64,000 bases of DNA from an uncultured Bacteroidota bacterium (GTDB taxonomy: Bacteria; Bacteroidota; Bacteroidia; Bacteroidales; P3). A program made the position numbers and the translations under genes. The stretch spans positions 39,795-103,794 of the forward strand of contig CACXXO010000008.1 of NCBI GenBank assembly GCA_902771735.1. The letters run 5' to 3'. This document shows, in pieces, positions 53,878 to 62,344 of this stretch; position 1 is the first letter of the stretch; the number at the start of each line of letters is the position of its first letter. A model generated the notes under the pieces. The model was not told the origin of the DNA and made no database searches. It worked only from the letters and a program-made list of their open reading frames with translations.

Positions 53878-55013
53878 AGAAACGCTGGATCAGCATTGCC
53901 TGTTTCATGGCGCTCATGGCAGCCATCCCCCTGCGGTCGCAAACTGCTGGTAACATGGTGTATAATCCCTCTTTCGAGGAATACCGGCGCTGCCCGATGA
54001 AGATCGACGCCTTGGGAGTGATGCGCGATGCCGACGCCTGGTGGCAACCCACACAGGGCAGCAGCGACTACTTCAACGCCTGTGGCAGCCGCGAATGCAA
54101 TGTGCCTCGAAACAAAATGGGCTTCCAGGAAGCCCACAGCGGCGAGGCCTACTGCGGAATCTACTGTTCGCAGGAACGCTACCGCGAATACCTTCAGACC
54201 GAGCTCATTACACCCATGGTCAAAGGCAAACGCTACCGTGTGAGTTTCTGGGTGAGTCTGGCAGACAAATCGCCTCAAGCCATAGCAACAATAGGTGCCG
54301 CCTTGACAACACGACGTCTCGAAGACACCACCCGTGGCATTCTGATGCAACGCGAAATATCGGAAATTGACGGGTACAACTCGCAATCAATCCTTCTACC
54401 AATTGAACCGCAAATAATTAACTCGCCAGAAAACATCCTCGACAACACCAAGGAGTGGGTCGAAGTGAGCGGTGAAATTACTGCACAGGGAGGCGAACGG
54501 TTCCTGACAATAGGCAATTTCCAACCCTTCAACAAATCGAACATCATCCTCACCATGGGCACTAACACCCCCTTGTCGGGTGCCTACTACTACATCGACG
54601 ACGTGTCAGTTGTATGTCTCGACACTGCCGAAGTGCCCGTTGTCGAGCCGCTGAAAGCTGCCAAGGAAGGCGAAATCGTAACGCTGCATAATCTCTTTTT
54701 CGCCACGGGCGAAAGCGAAGTGCTGCAACAATCCTACAACGAGCTGGTGAAACTCAAGAACTTGTTGTTGAAGAATCCCGAAATGAGGATTGAACTACGC
54801 GGACACACCGACAACCAAGGCTCTATCGACTACAACCAGAAACTGTCGGAAGCCCGTGCCAAGGCCGTGGTCGACTATCTTGTAGGCAAAGGCATAGACC
54901 GTCGGCGCCTGTCGTGGATAGGCTTTGGCAAGAGCCAACCCGTATCCGACAACAACACGGCAGAAGGCCGCCACAAGAACCGCCGCGTTGAATATCGCAT
55001 TCTTGCACAATAG
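53874..55013 (+). CDS. OmpA-family protein with N-terminal jelly-roll-like domain
   Basis: The 379-residue protein has a signal peptide (MALMAAIPLRSQ), then NMVYNPSFEEYRRCP, a start often seen in carbohydrate-binding-like jelly-roll domains, and a beta-rich region to about residue 245. The C-terminal third is an OmpA domain: LFFATGESEVLQQS, ELRGHTDNQGSIDYNQKLSEARA and GFGKSQPVSDN. It would anchor to peptidoglycan. ATG 53874 overlaps the preceding stop. Confidence 0.8.
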   Translation: MKKRWISIACFMALMAAIPLRSQTAGNMVYNPSFEEYRRCPMKIDALGVMRDADAWWQPTQGSSDYFNACGSRECNVPRNKMGFQEAHSGEAYCGIYCSQERYREYLQTELITPMVKGKRYRVSFWVSLADKSPQAIATIGAALTTRRLEDTTRGILMQREISEIDGYNSQSILLPIEPQIINSPENILDNTKEWVEVSGEITAQGGERFLTIGNFQPFNKSNIILTMGTNTPLSGAYYYIDDVSVVCLDTAEVPVVEPLKAAKEGEIVTLHNLFFATGESEVLQQSYNELVKLKNLLLKNPEMRIELRGHTDNQGSIDYNQKLSEARAKAVVDYLVGKGIDRRRLSWIGFGKSQPVSDNNTAEGRHKNRRVEYRILAQ

Positions 55014-55049
55014 CGCCACCCTCCATTCCCTCTTGAGCGAAAACAAAAT

Positions 55050-55080
55050 AAAGCGGGACCTCCATTGGAAGTCCCGCTTT
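55050..55080. terminator. Bidirectional terminator between convergent OmpA-family genes
   Basis: AAAGCGGGAC (55050-55059) pairs with GTCCCGCTTT (55071-55080) around an 11-base loop that itself can form TCC/GGA. It lies 36 bases after the + strand gene and 25 bases after the end of the minus-strand gene. Confidence 0.75.
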
Positions 55081-55105
55081 GAATAAACCAACTTATTTCT
55101 CAAAA

Positions 55106-56371
55106 CTATTCAATCACACGGTAGAAGCTGACGCGACGGTTGAGGGCGAACTGGATGTCACCGAAGGCAACACTCTTACCCTTGTACTCGGTCTGGATGC
55201 GATCCTCGGCAATACCATATTTCTTGACAAGGAGACGCTTGACCTCTTTGGCGCGCTTCTCGGAGAGCTTCATGTTGTAGCTGTCGCTGCCGGTGTAGTC
55301 GGCGAAACCAACGACGAGCACTTTAACATCGGGGTTGTCTTTGAGGACGCGGGCAACGGCTTTGACTTTGGCATCCTCATCCTCGGAAACCTGCCACTCA
55401 TCAACACCGTACAGGACGGAGAAGGGCATGGCGTAGAAGTTCAGCTGGTCGGCCTTGATCTGATCGATAACGGCCTGGAGGCTGTCGGCAGCAGCGCTGT
55501 TGCCAGCGCCACCCTTGCCACCCTGGGCGAGGGCCTGGGCAAGCTGATCCTCGAGCTCGGCGATACGATTCTCAAGTTTCTTCTCGTTGTTGCGGGAGTT
55601 GGCAACCTGACGCTCGAGGTTGTTCACCTGGCTGTTGAGGGCGCCGAAGTTCTCCTGAGTCAGCATGGCTTTCTGAGCGGCAACGGCCTTGTCGGTAGCG
55701 GTGACACCGAAGCAGTAGTAGTAACCAAGACGGAAGATACGGTTGGTGTGGTGAAGGGCGTTCGAGAAGAAGGTGCTGGGCGAGGGAGCATCACCATTGA
55801 TGTCGTAGCCATACTCGGCGAAGATGTTGTGGCTCTCACCGAAGCGATAGCTGGCGCCAAGACCACCGTCAAGAACGATACCCACGGTACCATAGTCCTG
55901 TTTGTTGATAGAGGTCTCTTCTTCCTTGTTGCCGCTGAGGGCGAGACCACCACCGGCATAGAGGTAGATGCTGAAGCGACGATCAGGGTTGTAGCCCAGA
56001 AGCGAGTTGTTGATGGACCACAGAATGTCGAGAGTGAGGGTCATGTGACGGTCATTGTAGTAGCCGTTCCAACCCTGCATGGGCTCCCAGAAGCTGGGGA
56101 AGCCAAAACGGATACGCCAGTCGAAGGCGTGGTTGAGCTTCTGCTGGGCGAAAATGTCCATACCAGCGTTGGTGGCGCGACGCCAACCAGCATCAAAGCT
56201 CTCGCCATTCATAACGGCTTGGTTGTTCAGGTCGAAGGAGAAACCAATCGACCAATTGCTCCAGAAACCATACTGAGGATACTCAGGCTTGCCAGTGTTC
56301 TGGGCAGAGGCGTTCATAGCAGTCACCATCAGGGACATGATAACGCCAACCTTGATTAATTTTTTCAGCAT
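55106..56371 (-). CDS. Major OmpA-family outer-membrane protein
   Basis: The 421-residue protein has a signal peptide (MVTAMNASAQ), an N-terminal barrel of about 230 residues (FSFDLNNQAVMNGESF, LTLDILWSINNSLLGY, FSIYLYAGGGLALSG), a coiled-coil linker (residues about 245-295) and a C-terminal OmpA domain with LVVGFADYTGSDSYNMKLSEKRA. The architecture is like the abundant Pgm6/7-type OmpA proteins of Porphyromonas. Codon use is biased and unlike the polysaccharide genes, as expected for high expression. Confidence 0.85.
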   Translation of the reverse strand: MLKKLIKVGVIMSLMVTAMNASAQNTGKPEYPQYGFWSNWSIGFSFDLNNQAVMNGESFDAGWRRATNAGMDIFAQQKLNHAFDWRIRFGFPSFWEPMQGWNGYYNDRHMTLTLDILWSINNSLLGYNPDRRFSIYLYAGGGLALSGNKEEETSINKQDYGTVGIVLDGGLGASYRFGESHNIFAEYGYDINGDAPSPSTFFSNALHHTNRIFRLGYYYCFGVTATDKAVAAQKAMLTQENFGALNSQVNNLERQVANSRNNEKKLENRIAELEDQLAQALAQGGKGGAGNSAAADSLQAVIDQIKADQLNFYAMPFSVLYGVDEWQVSEDEDAKVKAVARVLKDNPDVKVLVVGFADYTGSDSYNMKLSEKRAKEVKRLLVKKYGIAEDRIQTEYKGKSVAFGDIQFALNRRVSFYRVIE

Positions 56372-56440
56372 ATCAAATGTTTTTTTTAATTATTATATTA
56401 TTCTTTTTTAATAAGCGTACTTTTCCTATTGAAAGTTTTG

Positions 56441-56448
56441 CAAAAGTA
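56441..56448 (-). promoter_or_regulatory. Probable -7 box of the OmpA-family gene
   Basis: On the minus strand the sequence is TACTTTTG, a full match to TAnnTTTG, about 70 bases upstream of the ATG. A clear -33 TTTG is not found. The 56372-56595 gap is otherwise A/T-rich; no promoter for pgi could be picked out with confidence. Confidence 0.45.
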
Positions 56449-56595
56449 CATATTTTTTTTCAATCGTGGAAAATATTTTTTTCTTTCTTGCGTTAATTCG
56501 AAGAAAATATTGAAGTTACGAGCAAAAAAATTTTTTTCAGAAAGCATTTTAGTGTCTAAAAAATAGTATTTTAACCCTCAAATAAACGAAAAAAA

Positions 56596-57903
56596 ATGGA
56601 GAATTTGAGCATCAAATTGGCAGAAGCTACAGGAAAAGAGCACCAACAATCTATTAATCAGATTGCTGCAGAGGTCAAAGCTGCCCGCGAACACCTTTTG
56701 AAAGGCGATGCCGCCGGCAACGATTTCCTCGGATGGGTCAATCTTCCCGAAGAATATGACAAAGAAGAATATGCCCGGATGAAATCCGATGTGGCACGCC
56801 TGGGTGCAAAGAGCAAACTCTTCGTGGTCATCGGCATCGGCGGGTCGTACCTCGGCGCCCGCATGGTCATTGAGGCCCTGCAATCGGAGTTTGCCTCGCT
56901 GGTCCGCGGAGAGAAACCCTATGTCGTCTATGCCGGCCACACCCTTGGTGAGGACTACTACGGTCAGCTGCTAAAACTCTTGGACCATGAGGATTACAGC
57001 GTGGCCGTCATCTCCAAATCGGGCACCACGACAGAGCCTGCAGTGGCCTTCCGCATCGTCAAGGCACACCTCGAAAAGAAATACGGCAAGACCGAGGCTT
57101 CGCAGCGCATCGTGGCCATCACCGACGCCCGCAAAGGGGCCTTGCACGACATTGCCGTCAAGGAAGGATATCCCATGTATGTCATCCCCGACAACGTTGG
57201 CGGCCGCTTCTCGGTGCTCACACCTGTCGGACTGCTCCCCATCGCCATGGCCGGCTACGACACCGACCGCCTGATGCAGGGGGCACGAGACATGCGCCGC
57301 ATCTGCATCGAGAAGGACACCCTTGAAGAGAACCCCGCCATGATGTACGCCGCCATCCGCAACGTGCTCTACCGCAACGGTATAAAGGTCGAGATGCTGG
57401 TGAGCAGCCTGCCCAACCTGCGCTATCTGGCCGAGTGGTGGAAACAGCTCTACGGCGAAAGCGAGGGCAAGGAACACAAAGGCTTGCTGCCCCACAGCCT
57501 GAGCATCACCACCGACCTCCACTCGATGGGCCAGTATGTCCAGGACGGCGAACGCCTGATGATGGAGACCATGGTGCGCGTCAAAGAGCCCGCCACCCAT
57601 GTTCCCGTGCCCACCGACGAGCAGAATCTCGACGGCATCAACTACCTTGTCAACAAGAGCCTTACCGAAATCAACAACTGCGCCACCGAGGGCACCATCG
57701 AAGCCCACCTCTCCGGCGGTGTGCCCGTGATGGAAATCGGCGTGGAGCGTATCGACGAATACACCCTCGGCCAACTCATCTATTTCTTCGAGTTTGCTTG
57801 CGGCGTCAGCGGCTACACCCTGGGCGTCAACCCCTTCAACCAGCCCGGCGTCGAAGCCTACAAGAAGAATATGTTCCGCCTCTTAGGCAAACCCGGCTTT
57901 TGA
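56596..57903 (+). CDS. pgi: Glucose-6-phosphate isomerase
   Basis: The 435-residue protein has VIGIGGSYLGARMVIEAL, ISKSGTTTEPA, VGGRFSVLTPVGLLPIA, and the C-terminal QPGVEAYKKNMF with the conserved Lys, all typical of the shorter bacterial Pgi. It interconverts glucose-6- and fructose-6-phosphate, feeding hexosamine and nucleotide-sugar synthesis. Confidence 0.95.
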   Translation: MENLSIKLAEATGKEHQQSINQIAAEVKAAREHLLKGDAAGNDFLGWVNLPEEYDKEEYARMKSDVARLGAKSKLFVVIGIGGSYLGARMVIEALQSEFASLVRGEKPYVVYAGHTLGEDYYGQLLKLLDHEDYSVAVISKSGTTTEPAVAFRIVKAHLEKKYGKTEASQRIVAITDARKGALHDIAVKEGYPMYVIPDNVGGRFSVLTPVGLLPIAMAGYDTDRLMQGARDMRRICIEKDTLEENPAMMYAAIRNVLYRNGIKVEMLVSSLPNLRYLAEWWKQLYGESEGKEHKGLLPHSLSITTDLHSMGQYVQDGERLMMETMVRVKEPATHVPVPTDEQNLDGINYLVNKSLTEINNCATEGTIEAHLSGGVPVMEIGVERIDEYTLGQLIYFFEFACGVSGYTLGVNPFNQPGVEAYKKNMFRLLGKPGF

Positions 57904-57930
57904 TATCGGAGAAAAAAAACGTCCGAAGAG

Positions 57931-57964
57931 CAGGGAGAATCAACAAAGATTCTCCCTGTTTTTA
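57931..57964 (+). terminator. Intrinsic terminator of pgi
   Basis: CAGGGAGAATC (57931-57941) pairs with GATTCTCCCTG (57948-57958) around a 6-base loop and is followed by a T run. It is 28 bases after the pgi stop. Confidence 0.85.
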
Positions 57965-58033
57965 TAGGAAAAATCCCGGCAGCAATCTCTCCCAACCTCA
58001 AAGTGGGCGGAAGCCTCCATCTTCGCCACAACC

Positions 58034-58128
58034 CCCTACCAAACACCAACGAAGTCCCTATCAACTCCTACCGCGGTAGGAGTTGATAGGGACTTGATAA
58101 GGCATCGGCAAGTGCTTGATGCCTACTT
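58034..58128. repeat. TACC/GGTA palindromic array, copy 5
   Basis: The centre TACCGCGGTA is at 58069-58078. Inner arms TATCAACTCC/GGAGTTGATA and AAGTCCC/GGGACTT pair perfectly although both differ from the other copies. The right arm ends in a small separate palindrome (GGCATC...GATGCC, 58101-58123). It lies between the convergent pgi and ssb genes. Confidence 0.85.
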
Positions 58129-58141
58129 AACAGCCTGTGTA

Positions 58142-58573
58142 TCAAAACGGGAGATCGCCCAGAGGCTCGGTATCGCCGTTGAGGATGTCCATCAGGGGAT
58201 TGTTGACGTGCTGAGGGTCATCGTTGCGCTGGCGGTTGGAAAGCAGCAGCAGGTTGTCGGCCACCACTTCGGTGACATGGCGCTTGTTGCCCTCCTTGTC
58301 TTCCCAGGAGCGGCTCTGCAAACGGCCTTCGACATAGATTTGGGCACCTTTGTGGAGGATGCGCTCGGCGATGTCGGCCAAGCCGCGCCAGCACACAACA
58401 TTGTGCCATTCAGTGATTTCTACTCTCTCGTTGTCGCGGTTGCGACGGTATTCTGTGGTGGCGAGGGGGAAGGAGGCTTTCTTCACGGGCGCGGACCCCT
58501 CGGAAGGGAATGTTACTACATCAGGATTTTTTCCAACGTTACCTACAAGGATTACTTTATTAACTCCAATCAT
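58142..58573 (-). CDS. ssb: Single-stranded DNA-binding protein
   Basis: The 143-residue protein has the OB-fold start NKVILVGNVGKNPDV, ITEWHNVVCW, ILHKGAQIYVEGRLQSRSW and the acidic C-terminus ending DLPF, which binds partner repair and replication proteins. It lies 79 bases downstream of mutY on the same strand, so the two repair genes may be co-transcribed. Confidence 0.95.
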   Translation of the reverse strand: MIGVNKVILVGNVGKNPDVVTFPSEGSAPVKKASFPLATTEYRRNRDNERVEITEWHNVVCWRGLADIAERILHKGAQIYVEGRLQSRSWEDKEGNKRHVTEVVADNLLLLSNRQRNDDPQHVNNPLMDILNGDTEPLGDLPF

Positions 58574-58652
58574 GCTTACTTTTTAGTTTTTTGTTAGTCG
58601 AAATACGGATGCGAAATTACGATTTTTTTCCGAATCGGCGAAATAAAGATAT

Positions 58653-59711
58653 TCACAAAGTCTGCAAATATCTATCAATCAATCGCGATACGGGGATATT
58701 TTTTATTTCTGAAGAGGGGATTGCACGGTATTTTTCCGTCGCGGGAGCGGTTCCCGACGGAAGTTCGGCCTCAAGAAAGAGGGCGTGAATCGTGCGGTGA
58801 GTGAGTTGGTGGCGGAAGGGCGGGGAAAGAAGGAAACGGAAAGATGACAGATGGAACTCTTCCTTGGCAAAACGGGCCGCTTCCACCGGCAGCTGCTTGT
58901 CTGTCAACTCCTTGTCTGTCTCCATAAGGGGGAATTGGTAGAGCCCGCGCCAAATGTCCTTGCCCTGACGCTGTTCCACAAGGGTATGCTCAACGCCGTT
59001 GACCGTCCAACGGAGGTGGAAATAGTAGAACCAGCGCTCCTTGGGCTTGGCCTTGGCGGCCTTGACGGGAAGGAGAGCAACGCGTCCGGTTTTGAGTGCG
59101 ATACACTCGTCGGCGAAAGGACACTGCGAGCAGTCGGGCACCGGCTTGCACTGCAGCGAGCCGAAGTCCATCAGAGCAGCATTGAAACGGTCGGGTCGAA
59201 GACGATCTATCTTCTTAAGCAACAAAGACTCAAACTCGCTATAGGCGGCATCTGTAGCGATGGGAGTGACGATGCCATAAAGGCGGCTGATGAAGCGGTA
59301 GACATTGCCGTCGATGACCGGATACGGCAGGCGGAAAGCAAACGAGACAATGGCCGCAGCGGTGTAGCGGCCCACGCCTTTAAGCTTTAGGACACCTTGA
59401 TAATCAGAAGGAAACACACCACCACATTCATTCATTATATATTGCGCAGCCACGTGCAGATTGCGCGCGCGCGAGTAGTAGCCGAGACCCTGCCATAGGC
59501 GCAGCACCTGATCCTCGGACGCGGCAGCCAAATCGGCCACCGTAGGAAAAGCCTCGACGAAACGATGGTAGTAATCGCGCCCCTGCTCGATGCGTGTCTG
59601 CTGAAGGATTATCTCCGAGAGCCAGATGCGATACGGATCACTGATACCCCTCCAGGGAAGGGTGCGTCCATAGTCGGTATACCAGGTGTCCAATTTCTGC
59701 GAAAGAGACAT
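58653..59711 (-). CDS. mutY: A/G-specific adenine glycosylase
   Basis: The 352-residue protein has SEIILQQTR, the helix-hairpin-helix LKGVGRYTAAAI, VIDGNVYRF with the catalytic Asp, and the iron-sulphur cluster set C-x6-C-x2-C-x5-C (CKPVPDCSQCPFADEC). A C-terminal NUDIX-like domain (from about residue 225) recognises 8-oxoguanine. It removes adenine mispaired with 8-oxoG. Confidence 0.95.
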   Translation of the reverse strand: MSLSQKLDTWYTDYGRTLPWRGISDPYRIWLSEIILQQTRIEQGRDYYHRFVEAFPTVADLAAASEDQVLRLWQGLGYYSRARNLHVAAQYIMNECGGVFPSDYQGVLKLKGVGRYTAAAIVSFAFRLPYPVIDGNVYRFISRLYGIVTPIATDAAYSEFESLLLKKIDRLRPDRFNAALMDFGSLQCKPVPDCSQCPFADECIALKTGRVALLPVKAAKAKPKERWFYYFHLRWTVNGVEHTLVEQRQGKDIWRGLYQFPLMETDKELTDKQLPVEAARFAKEEFHLSSFRFLLSPPFRHQLTHRTIHALFLEAELPSGTAPATEKYRAIPSSEIKNIPVSRLIDRYLQTL

Positions 59712-59869
59712 TGCAGACGGTCGTTTTTGTTCAAAAAAAGTTGCTAAGTGACTGAAAAAATAATGTTAAAACTCATTTCACACTTTTTAGCAACACACTA
59801 TTTACCAATTATTTATAATTATCAAAATGTTAAAAATATTTAAAATGCCGTTTTTGAGAGCCGAAAGGT

Positions 59870-59900
59870 TTTGTCAGTTCGGAAAAAGGTGGTACTTTTG
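59870..59900 (+). promoter_or_regulatory. Promoter of the rpmB-rpsU unit
   Basis: TTTG at 59870-59873 and TACTTTTG at 59893-59900 are 19 bases apart, an excellent match to the Bacteroidetes consensus. The leader before rpmB is about 60 bases. Confidence 0.75.
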
Positions 59901-59965
59901 CACCCGTTTTCGTCTCAGAAAAGGCGATAATATTAACGTAAAAACAAAATAAAAATTATACAACA

Positions 59966-60205
59966 ATGTCAAAGATTTGTGAAATTACCGGAAAGAAAGT
60001 GATTGTGGGCAACAACGTGTCGCACTCCCGCATCCACACCAAACGTACCTTCAGCCCCAACCTGCAGACCAAGAAATTCTACATTCCCGAGGAGGACATG
60101 TGGATTACCTTGAAAGTCTCCGCCAAAGGCATGCGCATCATCAACAAGAAAGGCATCATCGCCGCTCTCAACGATGCCGCCGCCCAGGGTCATCTGATGT
60201 TCTAA
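59966..60205 (+). CDS. rpmB: Ribosomal protein bL28
   Basis: The 79-residue basic protein begins SKICEITGKKVIVGNNVSHS and continues with RIHTKRTFSPNLQTKKF, the conserved bL28 sequence. A structural protein of the large subunit. It is followed 62 bases later by rpsU rather than by rpmG, which often follows it in this phylum. Confidence 0.95.
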   Translation: MSKICEITGKKVIVGNNVSHSRIHTKRTFSPNLQTKKFYIPEEDMWITLKVSAKGMRIINKKGIIAALNDAAAQGHLMF

Positions 60206-60267
60206 GAAGACAACGAGTCTTAAATAACAATTAATTATTAACCCTTAACAAGAAAGAGGTATTAACA

Positions 60268-60465
60268 ATGATCGTAGTTCCTATTAAAGAAGGTGACAAC
60301 CTCGAACGCGCCCTCAAGAAACTGAAACGCAAATTCGAGAAAACCGGCGTGGTGAAAGAGATGCGCCGTCGTCAGCAGTTCACCAAGCCCAGTGTCATCA
60401 ACCGCGAGAAGCACCTGAAGGCCATCTACGTCCAGCACCTGCGCCAGCAGGAGCTCGACAAATAA
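60268..60465 (+). CDS. rpsU: Ribosomal protein bS21
   Basis: The 65-residue protein starts MIVVPIKEGDNLERALKKLK and has the highly basic VVKEMRRRQQFTKPSV middle, typical of Bacteroidetes bS21. In this phylum bS21 is thought to help hide the anti-Shine-Dalgarno of 16S rRNA, in line with the lack of SD sites in this window. Confidence 0.95.
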   Translation: MIVVPIKEGDNLERALKKLKRKFEKTGVVKEMRRRQQFTKPSVINREKHLKAIYVQHLRQQELDK

Positions 60466-60510
60466 AGAGCCCTCACTCCGCTTCGCGTTTGGACAACGCG
60501 CATTGGAAAA

Positions 60511-60548
60511 AAGAAAGGTCCCGAAGCACATGTTTTGGGACCTTCTTT
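60511..60548 (+). terminator. Terminator of rpmB-rpsU
   Basis: AAGAAAGGTCCC (60511-60522) pairs with GGGACCTTCTTT (60537-60548), about 45 bases after the rpsU stop. The A-rich left side lets it work for the convergent transporter gene as well. Confidence 0.75.
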
Positions 60549-60621
60549 GTTTGTCAGGCCAAAAAGAATCGGGGGCGTCGAGAAAGGTCGCCCCCGAAAA
60601 GGATCTAACATGAAATCTTCC

Positions 60622-62211
60622 TTACTGCTGCTGTGCGGTAATGCGTTCGAGCCACTTCAGCATGCCAAGCATGATGCCCATGGCGATGAGGCAGATAACC
60701 ATGAAGACAGCCCAGCACATCCAAATGCTTGGCATCTTCTCATACAGCTGACCACCAAGGAGAATCAGTGCATTGCCGATACCGGTGGCACCCAGCCAGA
60801 GACCCTGGCAAATACCCTGGATATGTTTCGGAGCAATCTTAGAGACAAAGCTAATACCCAGCGGGCTGATGAAGAGTTCGGCCACCGTGAGGCAGAAATA
60901 GGTAACCACAAGCACCATCGGGCCAGCCTTCATTTCAGCCTGCTGATCAATGGGCAGAGCAAGGTAATCCTGCGATCCGGGATAGCCCATCACAATCGAG
61001 AACACCATCAAGAACACATAGGCGAGGGCAGTGATACCCATACCCATAGCAATCTTGCTGGGGGTGGAGAACTTGCGTCCCCACTTGGTGCCAAAAATCC
61101 ACATGATGGGGAAGGTCAGCACAACCACGAAGAAGGGGTTGATGCACTGGAAAATTTCGGGTGGGATGGTGTTATGGACAAAGTCGCGGGCGAAGAGCGA
61201 CAGCGACACACCATTTTGATGGAAAGACATCCAGAAGAAAACGCAGACACCCAGCACGGCATAGAGGCCGGCCATGCGCTGTTTGACATCCTTGATGGCA
61301 GCAGCCTTCTGCTCAGCAGTGAGTTCCTCTTTCTTCTCCTCGACGGCAGCGACAACCTTCTTCACGGGATTGGGCATACCCTTCTTGGTGCAAAGGAAGA
61401 TGGTGAGGGAGATAAGCATGGCAGCGATAGAGGCGATGAAACTGTAGTGGACACCCGTGTTGAACACCTCGAGGTAGTTGCTGCAGGCAGCGCCCATGTC
61501 GGTGAGGTCAAGACCGCCCTGGTTCACCTGGTTCATCAGGGTGTTGAGGTTATTCATCTGGTCGGTCGTCATTTCGGCGGGAGTGTTGAGATACATATGG
61601 CAGAGTTTCGGCAGGGTTGACTCATAGCCCATACCCTTCATGCCAAGCCACCAGCTGCGGAGCAACGGGGCCACGAAGGGGGCAATCAAACCACCCACAT
61701 TGATGAACATGTAGAAAATCTGGAATCCAGGATCGCGTTTGCTCTTGGCTTTCTCAAGAGCCTCGGGGCCTTTTTTGGCAGCCTCATCCTCGAAGTTGTC
61801 GTACATCTGACCCACGATGGCCTGCAGATTGCCCTTGAACAAGCCGTTACCGAAGGCGATGATAAGCAGGGCAATACAGGTGAGCACCAGCACGGTGGTC
61901 ATCGAAATATCCATGGCACCGTAACCGGCAGGAATGGAGAGGATGATATAACCCAACACCATCGTGAGCAAGCCGGCGATAATCGTGCCCTTGAAGTTCT
62001 GCAAACGGTCGGCAATGATACCACCGGGCAAAGCCATGATGTAAATGCCGAAATAGAAACACGAATAGATAATCGTGGCTGTGCTGTCGCTCAATCCAAA
62101 CTTCGAGCAAATGAACAAAGTCAACACTGCATTCATAATATAGTAGCCAAAACGCTCACCCATATTACTCAGTGCAGCTGCGACAAGTCCCTTGGGATGA
62201 CTTTTAAACAT
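60622..62211 (-). CDS. POT/PTR2-family peptide transporter
   Basis: The 529-residue protein has about fourteen hydrophobic segments, the NMGERFGYYIMNAVL start, FYFGIYIMALPGGIIADRL, and MGYPGSQDYLALP-type loops, matching proton-coupled di/tripeptide transporters. The ExxER motif of the family reads N16-x-x-E19-R20, so the first Glu is replaced. A charged loop (residues about 285-325) divides the two halves. It would import peptides, in keeping with the M49 peptidase at 1.7 kb. Confidence 0.85.
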   Translation of the reverse strand: MFKSHPKGLVAAALSNMGERFGYYIMNAVLTLFICSKFGLSDSTATIIYSCFYFGIYIMALPGGIIADRLQNFKGTIIAGLLTMVLGYIILSIPAGYGAMDISMTTVLVLTCIALLIIAFGNGLFKGNLQAIVGQMYDNFEDEAAKKGPEALEKAKSKRDPGFQIFYMFINVGGLIAPFVAPLLRSWWLGMKGMGYESTLPKLCHMYLNTPAEMTTDQMNNLNTLMNQVNQGGLDLTDMGAACSNYLEVFNTGVHYSFIASIAAMLISLTIFLCTKKGMPNPVKKVVAAVEEKKEELTAEQKAAAIKDVKQRMAGLYAVLGVCVFFWMSFHQNGVSLSLFARDFVHNTIPPEIFQCINPFFVVVLTFPIMWIFGTKWGRKFSTPSKIAMGMGITALAYVFLMVFSIVMGYPGSQDYLALPIDQQAEMKAGPMVLVVTYFCLTVAELFISPLGISFVSKIAPKHIQGICQGLWLGATGIGNALILLGGQLYEKMPSIWMCWAVFMVICLIAMGIMLGMLKWLERITAQQQ

Positions 62212-62280
62212 AGTTGTAAGTTTTTGGTTTATAATTTATTGAATTGAATTATTTGCATTTTTTAACAATATAACAATATG

Positions 62281-62312
62281 CAAAAGTACAAAATATTTTT
62301 CATCCATGCAAG
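62281..62312 (-). promoter_or_regulatory. Promoter of the peptide transporter
   Basis: On the minus strand TACTTTTG (62288-62281) matches the -7 box; CTTG (62312-62309) is a fair -33 box 20 bases upstream. The leader before the ATG is about 65 bases. Confidence 0.5.
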
Positions 62313-62332
62313 CAGGGATGCTATTTTTTTCG

Positions 62333-62340
62333 TACTTTTG
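62333..62340 (+). promoter_or_regulatory. -7 box immediately before the Sua5-family gene
   Basis: TACTTTTG ends only four bases before the ATG at 62345 and ten before the ATG at 62351. If it is the true promoter the transcript would have almost no leader. Confidence 0.45.
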
Positions 62341-62344
62341 CAAC

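Noticed and set aside
55079-56359. A 426-codon + strand frame opposite the OmpA-family gene
   Set aside because: Shadow of a highly codon-biased gene; no promoter, no domain.
59712-59869. Small RNA or riboswitch before rpmB
   Set aside because: The A/T-rich stretch has no stable hairpin beyond chance and only the promoter is convincing.
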